64,000 nucleotides of DNA. Source: Halobacillus litoralis (GTDB lineage Bacteria > Bacillota > Bacilli > Bacillales > Halobacillaceae). A program made the translations under genes and the position numbers. The stretch covers positions 1,668,001 through 1,732,000 of the forward strand of contig NZ_CP129016.1 in the NCBI RefSeq assembly GCF_020524085.2. The letters run 5' to 3'. The notes under the pieces were generated by a model. The model saw only the letters and a program-made list of their open reading frames with translations. It made no database searches and had not been told where the DNA came from. Positions 54,450 through 63,827 of this stretch are shown here, in pieces. Within the stretch, counting starts at the first letter, position 1; every line of letters starts with the position of its first letter.

Positions 54450-56099
54450 ATGAATAAGCATGAGTGGTGGAAAAAGAGTGTCGTCTATCAAATTTATCCG
54501 AAGAGTTTTAATGATACGAATGGGGATGGAATTGGTGATATCCCTGGAATTATAGAGAAGCTGGATTACTTGAAAGAGTTGGGTGTGGATGTTCTTTGGC
54601 TCTCGCCGATCTATGATTCTCCGCAAGAAGATAATGGCTATGATATTCGTAACTACCGTCAAGTGGATAATCTATTTGGAAGTATGGAAGACTTGGAACG
54701 GTTGTTGGAAGAAGCTCATAAGAGAGACTTGAAGTTGGTCATGGACCTCGTTGTTAATCACACATCTGATGAACACCCATGGTTCGTGGAGTCTTCGAAA
54801 AGCAAGGGTCATCCTTATCGTGATTATTACATATGGAAAGATGGCAAAGAGAACGGAGAGCCACCAACAAATTGGAACTCTGTTTTCAGTGGGCCGGCTT
54901 GGGCTTATGATGAAACGACTGGCCAATATTACCTGCACATCTTTGCGAAGAAGCAGCCTGATTTGAACTGGGAGAATCCAAAGCTTCGCGAAGATGTGTA
55001 CGATATGATGAAGTTTTGGTTGGATAAAGGAATGGACGGCTTCCGGATGGATGTCATCAACTTTATCTCTAAAGATCCCGACTATCCGGATGGACAGAAT
55101 GGAGATGGCAGCCCTTATTTTATGAATGGCCCTCGTGTCCACGAATTTTTGCAGGAAATGAATCGGGAAGTTCTATCAAACTATGATGTGTTTACAGTAG
55201 GGGAAATGCCGGGGGCTTCTCCTGAAGATGCGAAGCGTTATACGGATCCTGCGAATGAAGAATTGAACATGATTTTTACATTCGAGCATATGGATTTGGA
55301 TTCGGACGGGGATAAGTGGAATTGGACGGAATTAAACCTTGTCGACTTGAAGGAGAATTTTGAAAAATGGCAGACCGCGCTCCATGATGTCGGTTGGAAC
55401 AGTTTGTACTGGAACAACCATGACCAGCCCCGTATCGTTTCCCGCTTCGGTGATGATGGAGAATACCGAGTGAAGTCTGCGAAAATGCTCGCGATCTGCC
55501 TGCACATGATGCAGGGAACACCTTATATTTACCAAGGCGAAGAGCTTGGCATGACGAACGTCCACTTTGACACACTCGAAGAATATAGGGATATTGAGCT
55601 TTTCAATATGTATAAAGAGAAGAAGGAACAAGGATGGTCTCATGAAGATCTCATGAAAGCCATCTATGTAAAAGGCCGTGATAATGCCCGAACTCCGATG
55701 CAGTGGAATGATTCGGAAAATGGTGGTTTTACAGACGGAACACCGTGGATCCAGGTGAATCCGAATTATAGTGAGATTAATGCGGAGCGTGCTCTGAAAG
55801 ATAAGAACTCCGTGTTTTACTTCTATCAACAGTTGATTCGTTTGAGAAAAGAAATCGATATGATCACGGATGGCAGGTTTGAACTCTTGATGAGAGAAGA
55901 TCCGAACGTTTTTGCTTATAAGCGTGTCAGTGGTGCAGGAAGTCTTCTTGTCGTCTGTAACTTCTCTTCAGAAGAAGTAGCATTAGATGAGGACATTGTA
56001 AAAGAGATTGAAGGAAAGCCTGTCATTATTACAAATGAAAAGGAATCATCGAATCGCGGAAGATTAGCTCCTTATGAAGGAACGGTATATCTAATTTAA
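54450..56099 (+). CDS. malL: Oligo-1,6-glucosidase / alpha-glucosidase (GH13)
   Basis: A 549-aa cytosolic glycoside hydrolase of family 13. VVYQIYPKSFNDTNGDGIGD, catalytic Asp in GMDGFRMDVINFIS, catalytic Glu in TVGEMPG, and NNHDQPR give the standard motif set. It cleaves alpha-1,6 (and some alpha-1,4) bonds in isomaltose-type sugars. The ATG at 54450 has GGGAG 8 bases upstream; the GTG at 54441 overlaps it. A stand-alone gene, no transporter beside it. Confidence 0.92.
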   Translation: MNKHEWWKKSVVYQIYPKSFNDTNGDGIGDIPGIIEKLDYLKELGVDVLWLSPIYDSPQEDNGYDIRNYRQVDNLFGSMEDLERLLEEAHKRDLKLVMDLVVNHTSDEHPWFVESSKSKGHPYRDYYIWKDGKENGEPPTNWNSVFSGPAWAYDETTGQYYLHIFAKKQPDLNWENPKLREDVYDMMKFWLDKGMDGFRMDVINFISKDPDYPDGQNGDGSPYFMNGPRVHEFLQEMNREVLSNYDVFTVGEMPGASPEDAKRYTDPANEELNMIFTFEHMDLDSDGDKWNWTELNLVDLKENFEKWQTALHDVGWNSLYWNNHDQPRIVSRFGDDGEYRVKSAKMLAICLHMMQGTPYIYQGEELGMTNVHFDTLEEYRDIELFNMYKEKKEQGWSHEDLMKAIYVKGRDNARTPMQWNDSENGGFTDGTPWIQVNPNYSEINAERALKDKNSVFYFYQQLIRLRKEIDMITDGRFELLMREDPNVFAYKRVSGAGSLLVVCNFSSEEVALDEDIVKEIEGKPVIITNEKESSNRGRLAPYEGTVYLI

Positions 56100-56110
56100 T
56101 GGAAATAATA

Positions 56111-56160
56111 ACCATACCAGGTCATCCAGATATTGGATGACCTGGTATGGTATTTTTTTT
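56111..56160 (+). terminator. Perfect 18-bp terminator after malL
   Basis: ACCATACCAGGTCATCCA pairs perfectly with its mirror across the loop GATAT, followed by eight T. Core ACCAGGTCAT is shared with the 16-bp repeats at 38605 and 54361. Confidence 0.92.
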
Positions 56161-56252
56161 ACAAATGGAAGACTCAAATTCCAACATCACCGCATCTGTA
56201 TTATTAACTTTGGGTCTTTTTGAAATAACATTACAGTTTTTCAAAACATATG

Positions 56253-56281
56253 TTGACATAAAAATTCATAAATTTTATAAT
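56253..56281 (+). promoter_or_regulatory. Consensus sigma-A promoter of the amino-sugar operon
   Basis: TTGACA (56253-56258), 17-base spacer, TATAAT (56276-56281): perfect at both boxes. Start near 56288, 22 bases before the first ATG. A repressor (the RpiR-type protein at 61520) would be needed to control so strong a promoter. Confidence 0.88.
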
Positions 56282-56309
56282 TAAGCCAACAAAGATTTGG
56301 AGGAAGTCC

Positions 56310-57257
56310 ATGAACTATGTGATTGGAATAGATGGAGGCGGGACAAAAACGACGTGCCTGTTCCTTGAAGCAAATCACTGTACATACCCGGAACAATCAA
56401 AAGTCATGCAGGGGCTAGGGACCAACCCTCATCAGATTGGTTTTGAGGAAGCGGGGCATCGTTTAACGGCTCTTATCAAAAATGGATTACAAACATTCAA
56501 CGTAGATTCTGCACAGATCATAGGCATTGGCTTCGGACTTGCTGGTATTGGTAGACCTGAGGACGAAGAAAAAATGAGAACGATCGTGCAGGATATTTTT
56601 TGGAATTTATCATTTTCTGAAAATTTAAACTCATTTGTGGGATCCGATAGTTTAGCCGCGCTGAAAGGAGCGCTTTCCCTAAAAGATGAATCTGGAATTC
56701 TTGTTATCTCAGGCACAGGGTCGAATGCAATTGGCATAGATCGTGAAGGGAAAATCCATAAATGTGGAGGCTGGGGACACCTGATTGGGGATGAAGGAAG
56801 TGGATACTATCTTTCTTTGAAAGCGTTATCAGTAATGGCGAAAGCCGCAGATGGACGTGGAGAGGAAACGCTTATTACCCCTCTTATATTGAAGAAGTTA
56901 AATCTCCAAAAGCCTGAGGATCTTGTCCGTCACATTTATGGGAGGTCTCATGAAAAACACGAGATTGCCAAGCTTGCGACATGTGTAATAGAAGCGTCGG
57001 AACAAAAGGATGCAGTCGCGGTGGAAATATTGAAAGAAGCTGCCGATCAGCTCGTTTTACATGTGGAAAGTATCGCTCGCCGCGGCTTTGAAAGAGATGC
57101 AGCCATTACAGCTGCAGGGTCTATTTTCAAGCATTCTAAAATCCTGAAACAGCACTTCATCCAACAGATCGAAACGAAAGGGTTAGGCGTATATAAAGAG
57201 CCCTATGCTCCACCTGAGTTTGGAGCAGCGCTATTAGCAATCCCGGAAAATTTATAA
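56310..57257 (+). CDS. BadF-family amino-sugar kinase (GlcNAc/MurNAc kinase)
   Basis: A 315-aa kinase of the BadF/BadG/BcrA ATPase family. Phosphate-binding loop IGIDGGGTKTTCLF, then GTGSNAIGIDREGKIHKCGGWGHLIGDEGSG, typical of N-acetylglucosamine kinases. Placed directly before MurQ and a sugar ABC system, it most likely phosphorylates imported MurNAc or GlcNAc at C6 (MurK role). Good GGAGG site; first gene behind a consensus promoter. Confidence 0.88.
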   Translation: MNYVIGIDGGGTKTTCLFLEANHCTYPEQSKVMQGLGTNPHQIGFEEAGHRLTALIKNGLQTFNVDSAQIIGIGFGLAGIGRPEDEEKMRTIVQDIFWNLSFSENLNSFVGSDSLAALKGALSLKDESGILVISGTGSNAIGIDREGKIHKCGGWGHLIGDEGSGYYLSLKALSVMAKAADGRGEETLITPLILKKLNLQKPEDLVRHIYGRSHEKHEIAKLATCVIEASEQKDAVAVEILKEAADQLVLHVESIARRGFERDAAITAAGSIFKHSKILKQHFIQQIETKGLGVYKEPYAPPEFGAALLAIPENL

Positions 57258-57272
57258 AAGGTGGTGCCAAAG

Positions 57273-58175
57273 GTGACGAATTCCTTGACGTTCCTAACAA
57301 CAGAGCAACGAAATGAACGAACGAAAAACATGGATGAAATGACAACCGAACAAATTCTGAAAGTCATGAATGAAGAGGACCACAAAGTCGCAGAAGCCGT
57401 CAAACAGGTTTTGCCAGCGATTACGAAAGCTGTGGATCATATATCCTCTTCTTTGAAAAAGGGAGGCCGACTCTTTTACGTAGGAGCAGGAACGAGCGGC
57501 AGGCTGGGCATTTTAGATGCATCCGAATGTCCACCCACCTTCCTCGTGGATCCGGATATGGTTCAAGCAGTCATGGCCGGGGGCGGGGGCGCCTTCACCA
57601 AGGCCAAAGAGAATTCAGAAGATGATGCGGCTCAAGGTGAAAGAGATTTGAAAGCAAGAAAAATCACCTCAGACGATGTCGTTGTTGGGATCACTGCCAG
57701 CGGTCGCACGCCTTATCCAATTGGAGCTCTCAAACACGCGCGTTCGATTGGTGCTTATACGATCTCCTTATCCTGTAACCATCATTCCGAGATCAGTCAT
57801 TTTGCCGAGTGCCCGATCGAGGTTGTCGTCGGGCCGGAAGTTTTGACAGGTTCGACGCGGTTGAAAGCGGCGACGGCGCACAAAATGGTGTTGAACATGA
57901 TGACTACCACGTCCATGGTGAAACTCGGGAAGGTTTACGAAAATTTGATGGTGGACGTCCACGCAAGCAATCACAAGCTGCGTGAACGCGCAAAAAGTAT
58001 TTTAATGGAGTGTACTTCAGCGACCTATGAGGAAGCAGAAGAAACGTTGAAAAAAGCGAAGCTGCAAGTGAAGCCGGCGATTGTCATGCTGAAGCAGAGC
58101 GTTTCTTATGATCAAGCGAAAAAAATGCTTCAAGCGAATGAGGGCAATTTGCGAAAGGCCATGGATGAATCTTAA
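57273..58175 (+). CDS. murQ: N-acetylmuramic acid 6-phosphate etherase
   Basis: A 300-aa SIS-domain enzyme cleaving the lactyl ether of MurNAc-6-P to GlcNAc-6-P and D-lactate. YVGAGTSGRLGILDASECPPTF and VVGITASGRTPYPIGAL, with the active-site Glu in SECPPT and a second in the C-terminal region, are characteristic. Start uncertain: GTG at 57273 (MTNSLTFLTTEQRN) fits homologues and has AAAAGG upstream; a GTG at 57261 would add four residues. Cell-wall recycling step. Confidence 0.93.
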   Translation: MTNSLTFLTTEQRNERTKNMDEMTTEQILKVMNEEDHKVAEAVKQVLPAITKAVDHISSSLKKGGRLFYVGAGTSGRLGILDASECPPTFLVDPDMVQAVMAGGGGAFTKAKENSEDDAAQGERDLKARKITSDDVVVGITASGRTPYPIGALKHARSIGAYTISLSCNHHSEISHFAECPIEVVVGPEVLTGSTRLKAATAHKMVLNMMTTTSMVKLGKVYENLMVDVHASNHKLRERAKSILMECTSATYEEAEETLKKAKLQVKPAIVMLKQSVSYDQAKKMLQANEGNLRKAMDES

Positions 58176-58235
58176 TGATTTGAAGACCATTTAGCATGGT
58201 TTCAAATAAATTTTCCAATCAAAAAGGGGGAGCTT

Positions 58236-59619
58236 ATGTTGAGCATGTGGCGGAAAACATCTGCTTGGTTGATGATGGCGGTTTTGTTCGCTTTCTTGTT
58301 GTTGGTCGGTTGTACACCTGGAGCAGGAACGGAAGAAACAGACAGCGAGGGTACAGAAGAGGAATCCAGTTCTGAATCTTCCTCAGAGTCTGGTGAATCC
58401 GGTGAAGTTTCAGGAGAGCTTGAGATTCAGTACTTTGTCGGTGGTTATGGAGATTCATGGTGGAAAGAAGTCATTGCAGATTTCCGGGAAGAGTATCCGG
58501 ATGTTTCAATCACGGAACATGCAGGACCTAATATTAATGAAGAAATGCGTTCACGCTGGGTATCCGATGATCCACCTGATGTCGTCTATATCGATGGTGC
58601 CGGTTCCAGTGAAACACAGATGGTTGAAGATGGTCAGCTCATGAACATGACGGAATGGTTGAGCGGTGTTGAGCTTGAGGATGGCTCAGCTTTAGGCGAA
58701 AGTTTCATTGTTGATCCTGCTACGTACGATGGAGAAATCTACAGCTTACCACTTGTCTTTGATACTTGGGGCACTTGGTATGACAATGCCTGGTTTGAAG
58801 AGAACAACTGGGATGTACCGAAAGACTTCCCTAGCTTCATGGATACGATGAGTCAAATTAAGGAAGATGAAGGCATTGAACCTTTCGTTACGACAGGACA
58901 ATATCCATACTACTTCCTACGCGGCGCGCTTTACCCTGCCTTTGGTGCAGCTGGTGGCGACGAGTTACTTAATGATGTCATTACAGGTGCAGAAGGCGCT
59001 TGGACGAGTGAACCTGTCCTTAATGTCATGAAAAAAAGTGGAGCAGATGCAGCAAGAAGGAATGATTGATTCTGGTTTCGGTGCGTTGAATCATACGCAA
59101 TCCCAGATGAACTTCCTGCTTCATGACAATGCGTTCATTCCGGTTGGTTTCTGGTTGCCGAATGAAATGGCGAATGATACACCGGAAGATTTCGAATATG
59201 GATTCATTCCTTCTCCGATGCAGGATGAAGGCGAACCATATGCCATCGTTCCGGACCTTCGCCCATTAGCGATTGCAGAAAAAGCTGAAAACCCAGAAGC
59301 AGCGAAAGCTTTTGTGGAGTTCGTTTTCACAAAAGAATATGCGAAGAGTTTCTCTGAACATACGGGAGCAATCATGAACTTGCAAGGAGTCGACCTTGCT
59401 TCTAGTGAGGAAGTTCCTTCATTCTTGATTGATGCGAACCAGATGATCAATGATCCTGAACAGGTTCAGATCTATCAGAAGCCTCACCCGATGAGTTCTG
59501 AGCTTGAGACGCCGATCAGCAACTCACTCGTATCTTTGATGCTCGGTAACATTACAGCTGAAGAGTTCGTTGAGGAAGCTGAACAAGCGGCAGCGGAATA
59601 CCGCAGCAGTTTGGAGTAA
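58236..59619 (+). pseudogene. Sugar ABC transporter binding lipoprotein, frameshifted at about 59033
   Basis: About 460 aa when repaired; extracellular solute-binding family 1. Signal peptide with lipobox LLVGC near residue 26 and a long Glu/Ser linker, then LEIQYFVGGYGDSWWKEVIAD. A run of seven A breaks the frame; with six, NVMKK continues into VEQMQQEGMIDSGFGALNH. Likely a sequencing error. In the operon it should bind muropeptide-derived amino sugar. A hairpin follows it. Confidence 0.82.
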
Positions 59620-59627
59620 AGGACAAG

Positions 59628-59665
59628 TGGAATGTGGAGGCGGACGTCTTTACATTCCATTTTTC
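59628..59665 (+). terminator. Attenuator hairpin after the binding-protein gene
   Basis: TGGAATGT pairs with ACATTCCA, followed by TTTTTC. Typical of the spot after binding-protein genes, giving more binding protein than permease. Confidence 0.7.
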
Positions 59666-59764
59666 TTAAAGGCATAAGCCAATCAACCGTGGGAAAGCGA
59701 TCCTGCTGTTGCTTGACTGATGCTAGTAAAAACATATTCAAACTAGAAAAAGAGGTGGTTGTAA

Positions 59765-60658
59765 ATGGTCCAGTCCAAACGACAGCGGAACTTGTTCCTT
59801 GCCTTCTGTCTTGTTCCGACATTCATTTTGTTTGCCGTGTTCACGTTGTACCCCTTGTTCAATGGTCTTTATTATTCCTTTTTTAAATGGTCGGGGGCAT
59901 CTTCACTCGCCGAGTTCGTAGGTTTTGATAATTACCGCCGGTTATTCAGCGATGATATTATCCCAAGAACGATTTGGCATGATTACTTCCTTGTCATTAC
60001 AAAAGTGTTCGGCATCATGATTCTGTCGACCTTTTTTGCGGTAGCTTTAACACAAATGAAAATCAAAGAAGCTCCGTTTTACCGGATTGTCTTCTTCTTT
60101 CCGAATATCATGTCCGTCGTCGTCATCGGGATTTTGTGGATGTTCATCTATAATCCAAGTCTCGGTCTTGTAAATTCAGGCCTCGAATTGATTGGTCTTG
60201 AAAGCTGGACACGTCCATGGCTCGGGAGTGAAGACTGGGCTTTGCCAAGTCTTGTATTACCTTCTGTCTGGGCAGGAATCGGGTTGTTTATGCTCATGCT
60301 GATGGGCGGGATTTCCAACATATCGAAAAGTTATTATGAAGCAGCAGAAATCGACGGGGCGACCGAATGGCAGCAGTTTTGGAAAGTAACCTTACCGCTG
60401 ATCTGGCCACAAATTAAAATCTCCATTTTGTACATCATCATTACGACCTTGAATGGATCTTTCATTATCGTCCAGGTCATGACCAAAGGTGGTCCGAACA
60501 ACTCCACCCACGTGATGGGGTCCTACTTATATGAACAGGCTTTCGTTAAATACAATTTCGGATACGGGGCGACGATCGGTGTTATGATTTTGATTTTGTC
60601 TCTCTTGACCGTTTTAATTATGCAGTTCCTGATGAGAAGAGAGAAAGTGGAGTATTAA
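59765..60658 (+). CDS. Sugar ABC transporter permease (MalF/UgpA-like)
   Basis: A 297-aa permease with six membrane segments. The cytosolic EAA loop that contacts the ATPase reads SYYEAAEIDGATEWQQFWKVTLPLI. AGAGGTGG site before the ATG. No ATPase gene lies in the operon, so the shared MsmX-type ATPase probably energises it, as for many Bacillus sugar importers (inference). Confidence 0.9.
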   Translation: MVQSKRQRNLFLAFCLVPTFILFAVFTLYPLFNGLYYSFFKWSGASSLAEFVGFDNYRRLFSDDIIPRTIWHDYFLVITKVFGIMILSTFFAVALTQMKIKEAPFYRIVFFFPNIMSVVVIGILWMFIYNPSLGLVNSGLELIGLESWTRPWLGSEDWALPSLVLPSVWAGIGLFMLMLMGGISNISKSYYEAAEIDGATEWQQFWKVTLPLIWPQIKISILYIIITTLNGSFIIVQVMTKGGPNNSTHVMGSYLYEQAFVKYNFGYGATIGVMILILSLLTVLIMQFLMRREKVEY

Positions 60659-60677
60659 CAGACAGGAGGGGAATAGA

Positions 60678-61514
60678 GTGCAAAAAGGGAGTATTTTTTC
60701 AAGAACGATTGTACGTATCCCATTGATCATCTGGTCTCTGGCCGTCTTATATCCGATCTTCTGGATGGTGTTAGGGGCATTCAAATCCAACGCAGAAATC
60801 TACGCCAATCCATGGGGACTGCCGGAATCGTTCAGTTTCAGTAATTTCGTCAATGCATGGAGCAATTACAATATTGATACGAGTGTGTTTAATAGTTTCA
60901 TCGTCACCGGTCTTGGAGCAACCCTGACCCTTGCGATGGCCATTCCGACTTCTTATGCTTTAGAACGCATGCGCTTCCGTGGAAACCGTCTGTTGTTCAC
61001 GCTATATATTTCAGCGATGATGATTCCTATGGTCCTTGGCTGGATTCCGTTGTTTTTCCTACTGATGCAGCTGAATTTACTGGATAACATTTTCGGCCTC
61101 AGTATCGTTTATGCGGTCAGCCAATTGCCGTTCAGTATTTTCGTTTTGACGAGTTTCATGGCAACGATTCCAAAATCACTGGAAGAAGCGGCAGCGATTG
61201 ACGGGATGTCTCCATACGGCATCCTGTGGAAAATCATTACGCCACTTTCGACAACCGGGATTATTACCGTTACGATTATGAATATGATCCAGTTTTGGAA
61301 TGAGTATTTTATGGCGCTCATCTTCCTGCAATCGGAGGAAAACTATACGCTTGCTCTTGCGATTGATTATATTAGTAATGAAACGCAATATACGAATGCC
61401 TGGGGGACGCTGTTTGCGAGTCTTGTCATTGCGATCGTTCCTGTTATCGTTTTGTATGCGATTTTCCAACGCCGAATTGTTAAAGGAATGACTGAGGGAG
61501 CCATTAAAGGATAA
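60678..61514 (+). CDS. Sugar ABC transporter permease (MalG/UgpE-like)
   Basis: A 278-aa permease with six membrane segments and EAA loop SLEEAAAIDGMSPYGILWKIITPL. GTG start with AGGAGGGG about 7 bases upstream. Second half of the channel. Confidence 0.9.
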   Translation: MQKGSIFSRTIVRIPLIIWSLAVLYPIFWMVLGAFKSNAEIYANPWGLPESFSFSNFVNAWSNYNIDTSVFNSFIVTGLGATLTLAMAIPTSYALERMRFRGNRLLFTLYISAMMIPMVLGWIPLFFLLMQLNLLDNIFGLSIVYAVSQLPFSIFVLTSFMATIPKSLEEAAAIDGMSPYGILWKIITPLSTTGIITVTIMNMIQFWNEYFMALIFLQSEENYTLALAIDYISNETQYTNAWGTLFASLVIAIVPVIVLYAIFQRRIVKGMTEGAIKG

Positions 61515-61519
61515 GTGTG

Positions 61520-62409
61520 GTGAAACAAATGAAAAATTCTCTAACCGGCGGGCTTGTTATCTTAAATGAAATGAAAGACAAGCTTCCACCTTCTGAAAAA
61601 AAAAGATTGCCGAATTCATTTTGGATCAGCCTCATGAAGCGATCCACTGTACGGCGACACAGCTCGGCGAACTGAGCTCCACGAGCAGCGCGGCCGTCAT
61701 CAGGTTGTGCAAGTCTCTTGGACTGAAAGGTTTGCAGGAATTGAAATTGAGGATATCCGGTGATTTGCAAAAGAAACCGGAGGCCAGGTACCGGGATATT
61801 CAACCGGGAGAGCCTTCCGATTCAATTGTTGAAAAAATAACGAGCAACAGTCTGCAGGCGATCCGCGAAACGACGGAAATGGTAGACTACCGGACGTTGT
61901 CGGAAGCGGTGAAGCTGTTGAATGAAGCGGGTGCGATTCACTTTTTCGGTGTGGGAGCGTCCGGGATCATCGCTCAGGACGCCCAACAGAAATTTTTACG
62001 GATGAACAAGCCGACCTCTGCTTTTACAGATATGCATAACGCGGCGATGAACATTGCCAACGTAACGGAGAACGATGTCGTTTTCGGCATCTCTTTTTCT
62101 GGTGAAACCTATGAAACAGCGAAGATTATGGAAATCGCGAAGAAAAAGGGAGCGCGGACGATTAGTTTGACACGTTATGGACAGTCTCCTGTTACAGAAC
62201 ATGCCGATGTTTCGTTGTACATTTCAGCTTCAAGGGAGATCCCTGCACCATTTCGAAGTGGTGCCACATCTTCCCGTCTTGCCCAGTTACATATGATCGA
62301 CATTCTTTTCGTCAATGTCGTCACAGAACAATGGGACAAGGCCTCCGAGTACTTTCATGAAATTACCGACGTCATGGATTTGTTGAAAGGGAAGAAAACG
62401 AAGGGATAA
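61520..62409 (+). pseudogene. RpiR/MurR-family regulator with SIS domain, frameshifted at about 61600
   Basis: About 296 aa when repaired. N-terminal RpiR helix-turn-helix (CTATQLGELSSTSSAAVIRL) and a C-terminal SIS phosphosugar domain (HFFGVGASGIIAQDAQQKF; ISFSGETYET). A run of nine A is one base short or two too long: KLPPSEKK should continue into IAEFILDQP. In the operon it most likely represses the genes until MurNAc-6-P or GlcNAc-6-P binds. GTG at 61520 or ATG at 61529 is the start. Confidence 0.78.
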
Positions 62410-62423
62410 GGAGGAATCATCGT

Positions 62424-63827
62424 ATGGAAAAGTGGTTGGAAGAGCTGCAATCTCTGCTTCCGGAAGAGCGTGTTTTAACGTCCTTGGCCGACCGTCATAG
62501 TTACAGTTTTGATGCTTCTTTTGGGGAACACCTGCCGGATGCTGTGGTGCAGGTGAAAGAAAATCGGGAAGTCGCTGATGTTCTGAAGCTTGCCAATCGT
62601 TATAAAGTACCGGTTCACCCACGCGGTTCCGGCACTTGTCTGAGCGGCGGCCCCCTTCCTGTTCACGGCGGGATTGTTTTGGATATGTCGCAGTTCCCGG
62701 CAATCATCGATCTTAGTCCGCGCGACTTGACGGTAAAAGTGACGCCGAGTGTATTAACTGGAAACATCAATAAAGCGGCAGAGAAACACGGACTGATGTA
62801 TGCCCCTGACCCAAGCAGTGCCCATGTAGCAACGATTGGAGGCAATCTTGCGGAAAGCTCCGGCGGTCCCCGGGGACTGAAATATGGAGTAACGAAGGAC
62901 CACGTACTTGGGTTGGAGGTCGTAACCCCTGAAGGCGAAATCATGAAGACGGGTGGTCAAACGATCAAGAATGTCACGGGCATTGATTTGACGAAGCTGA
63001 TCGTCGGATCGGAAGGAACGCTTGGCGTCATCGTCGGGGCTACGTTGAAGCTGATGCCGAAGCCGCCCGCTGTGCAGACGATTATGGTTGCTTTCGATGA
63101 AGTGCGAAAAGCAGGGGAGGCCATCTCTCAGACGCTGACGTCAGGAATTCTGCCAGCCAAGATGGAATTTATGGATCAAGCGTGTATTGTCGCCGTCGAA
63201 AACTTCCAGCCGGTCGGCCTGCCTGTCGATGCAGCTGCTGTCATCATCATTGAGCTGGATGGACATCCAGAAACGCTGCGTGTCGAGCGGGGCCTGATCG
63301 AGGAGATCATGGAAGAGATGGGCGCGAAAGAAATCATCATTCCTAAAAGTGATGAGGAAGCGGCCAAACTTTGGCATGCGCGCAAGCAAGTGTCACCTGC
63401 GATTGCGAAGATTAAGCCGACGAAAGTATCCGAAGACGCGACCGTTCCGAGGAGCAAGATCCCGGACTTTATGGACCGGTTAGAGATCATCAAAGAAAAG
63501 TACGGCCTCGACGTGGTCGCTTTTGGCCATGCCGGAGACGGCAACCTGCACCCGAACATTTTATGCGACAAACGCAATGTGGAAGAGATGAAGCTTGTTG
63601 AACAAGCGGTGGAGGACATGTTTCAGGCTGCTCTCGATCTTGGCGGCACGCTTTCCGGCGAGCACGGGATCGGTACGATGAAGGCGCCGTTCATGGAGCT
63701 TGAACTTGGAGAAGTCGGACTCGACATGATGAAGCGGATTAAGGACAGCTGGGACCCGAATGGCATCTTGAACCCGGGCAAAGTTTTTCCTGAAAAGGGG
63801 CAGAAGTTGGTGCTGCACCATGAGTAG
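62424..63827 (+). CDS. glcD: Glycolate oxidase subunit GlcD
   Basis: A 467-aa FAD-linked oxidase. PHPRGSGTCLSGGPLP and GTLGVIVGATLKLMP in the FAD domain, and the metal/substrate motif AFGHAGDGNLHPN near residue 370, then GEHGIGTMKAPFM. It oxidises glycolate or D-lactate to the keto acid and passes electrons to GlcF. D-lactate released by MurQ in the preceding operon could be a substrate. AAGGAGG lies 9 bases before the ATG; only 14 bases separate it from the regulator gene. Confidence 0.92.
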   Translation: MEKWLEELQSLLPEERVLTSLADRHSYSFDASFGEHLPDAVVQVKENREVADVLKLANRYKVPVHPRGSGTCLSGGPLPVHGGIVLDMSQFPAIIDLSPRDLTVKVTPSVLTGNINKAAEKHGLMYAPDPSSAHVATIGGNLAESSGGPRGLKYGVTKDHVLGLEVVTPEGEIMKTGGQTIKNVTGIDLTKLIVGSEGTLGVIVGATLKLMPKPPAVQTIMVAFDEVRKAGEAISQTLTSGILPAKMEFMDQACIVAVENFQPVGLPVDAAAVIIIELDGHPETLRVERGLIEEIMEEMGAKEIIIPKSDEEAAKLWHARKQVSPAIAKIKPTKVSEDATVPRSKIPDFMDRLEIIKEKYGLDVVAFGHAGDGNLHPNILCDKRNVEEMKLVEQAVEDMFQAALDLGGTLSGEHGIGTMKAPFMELELGEVGLDMMKRIKDSWDPNGILNPGKVFPEKGQKLVLHHE

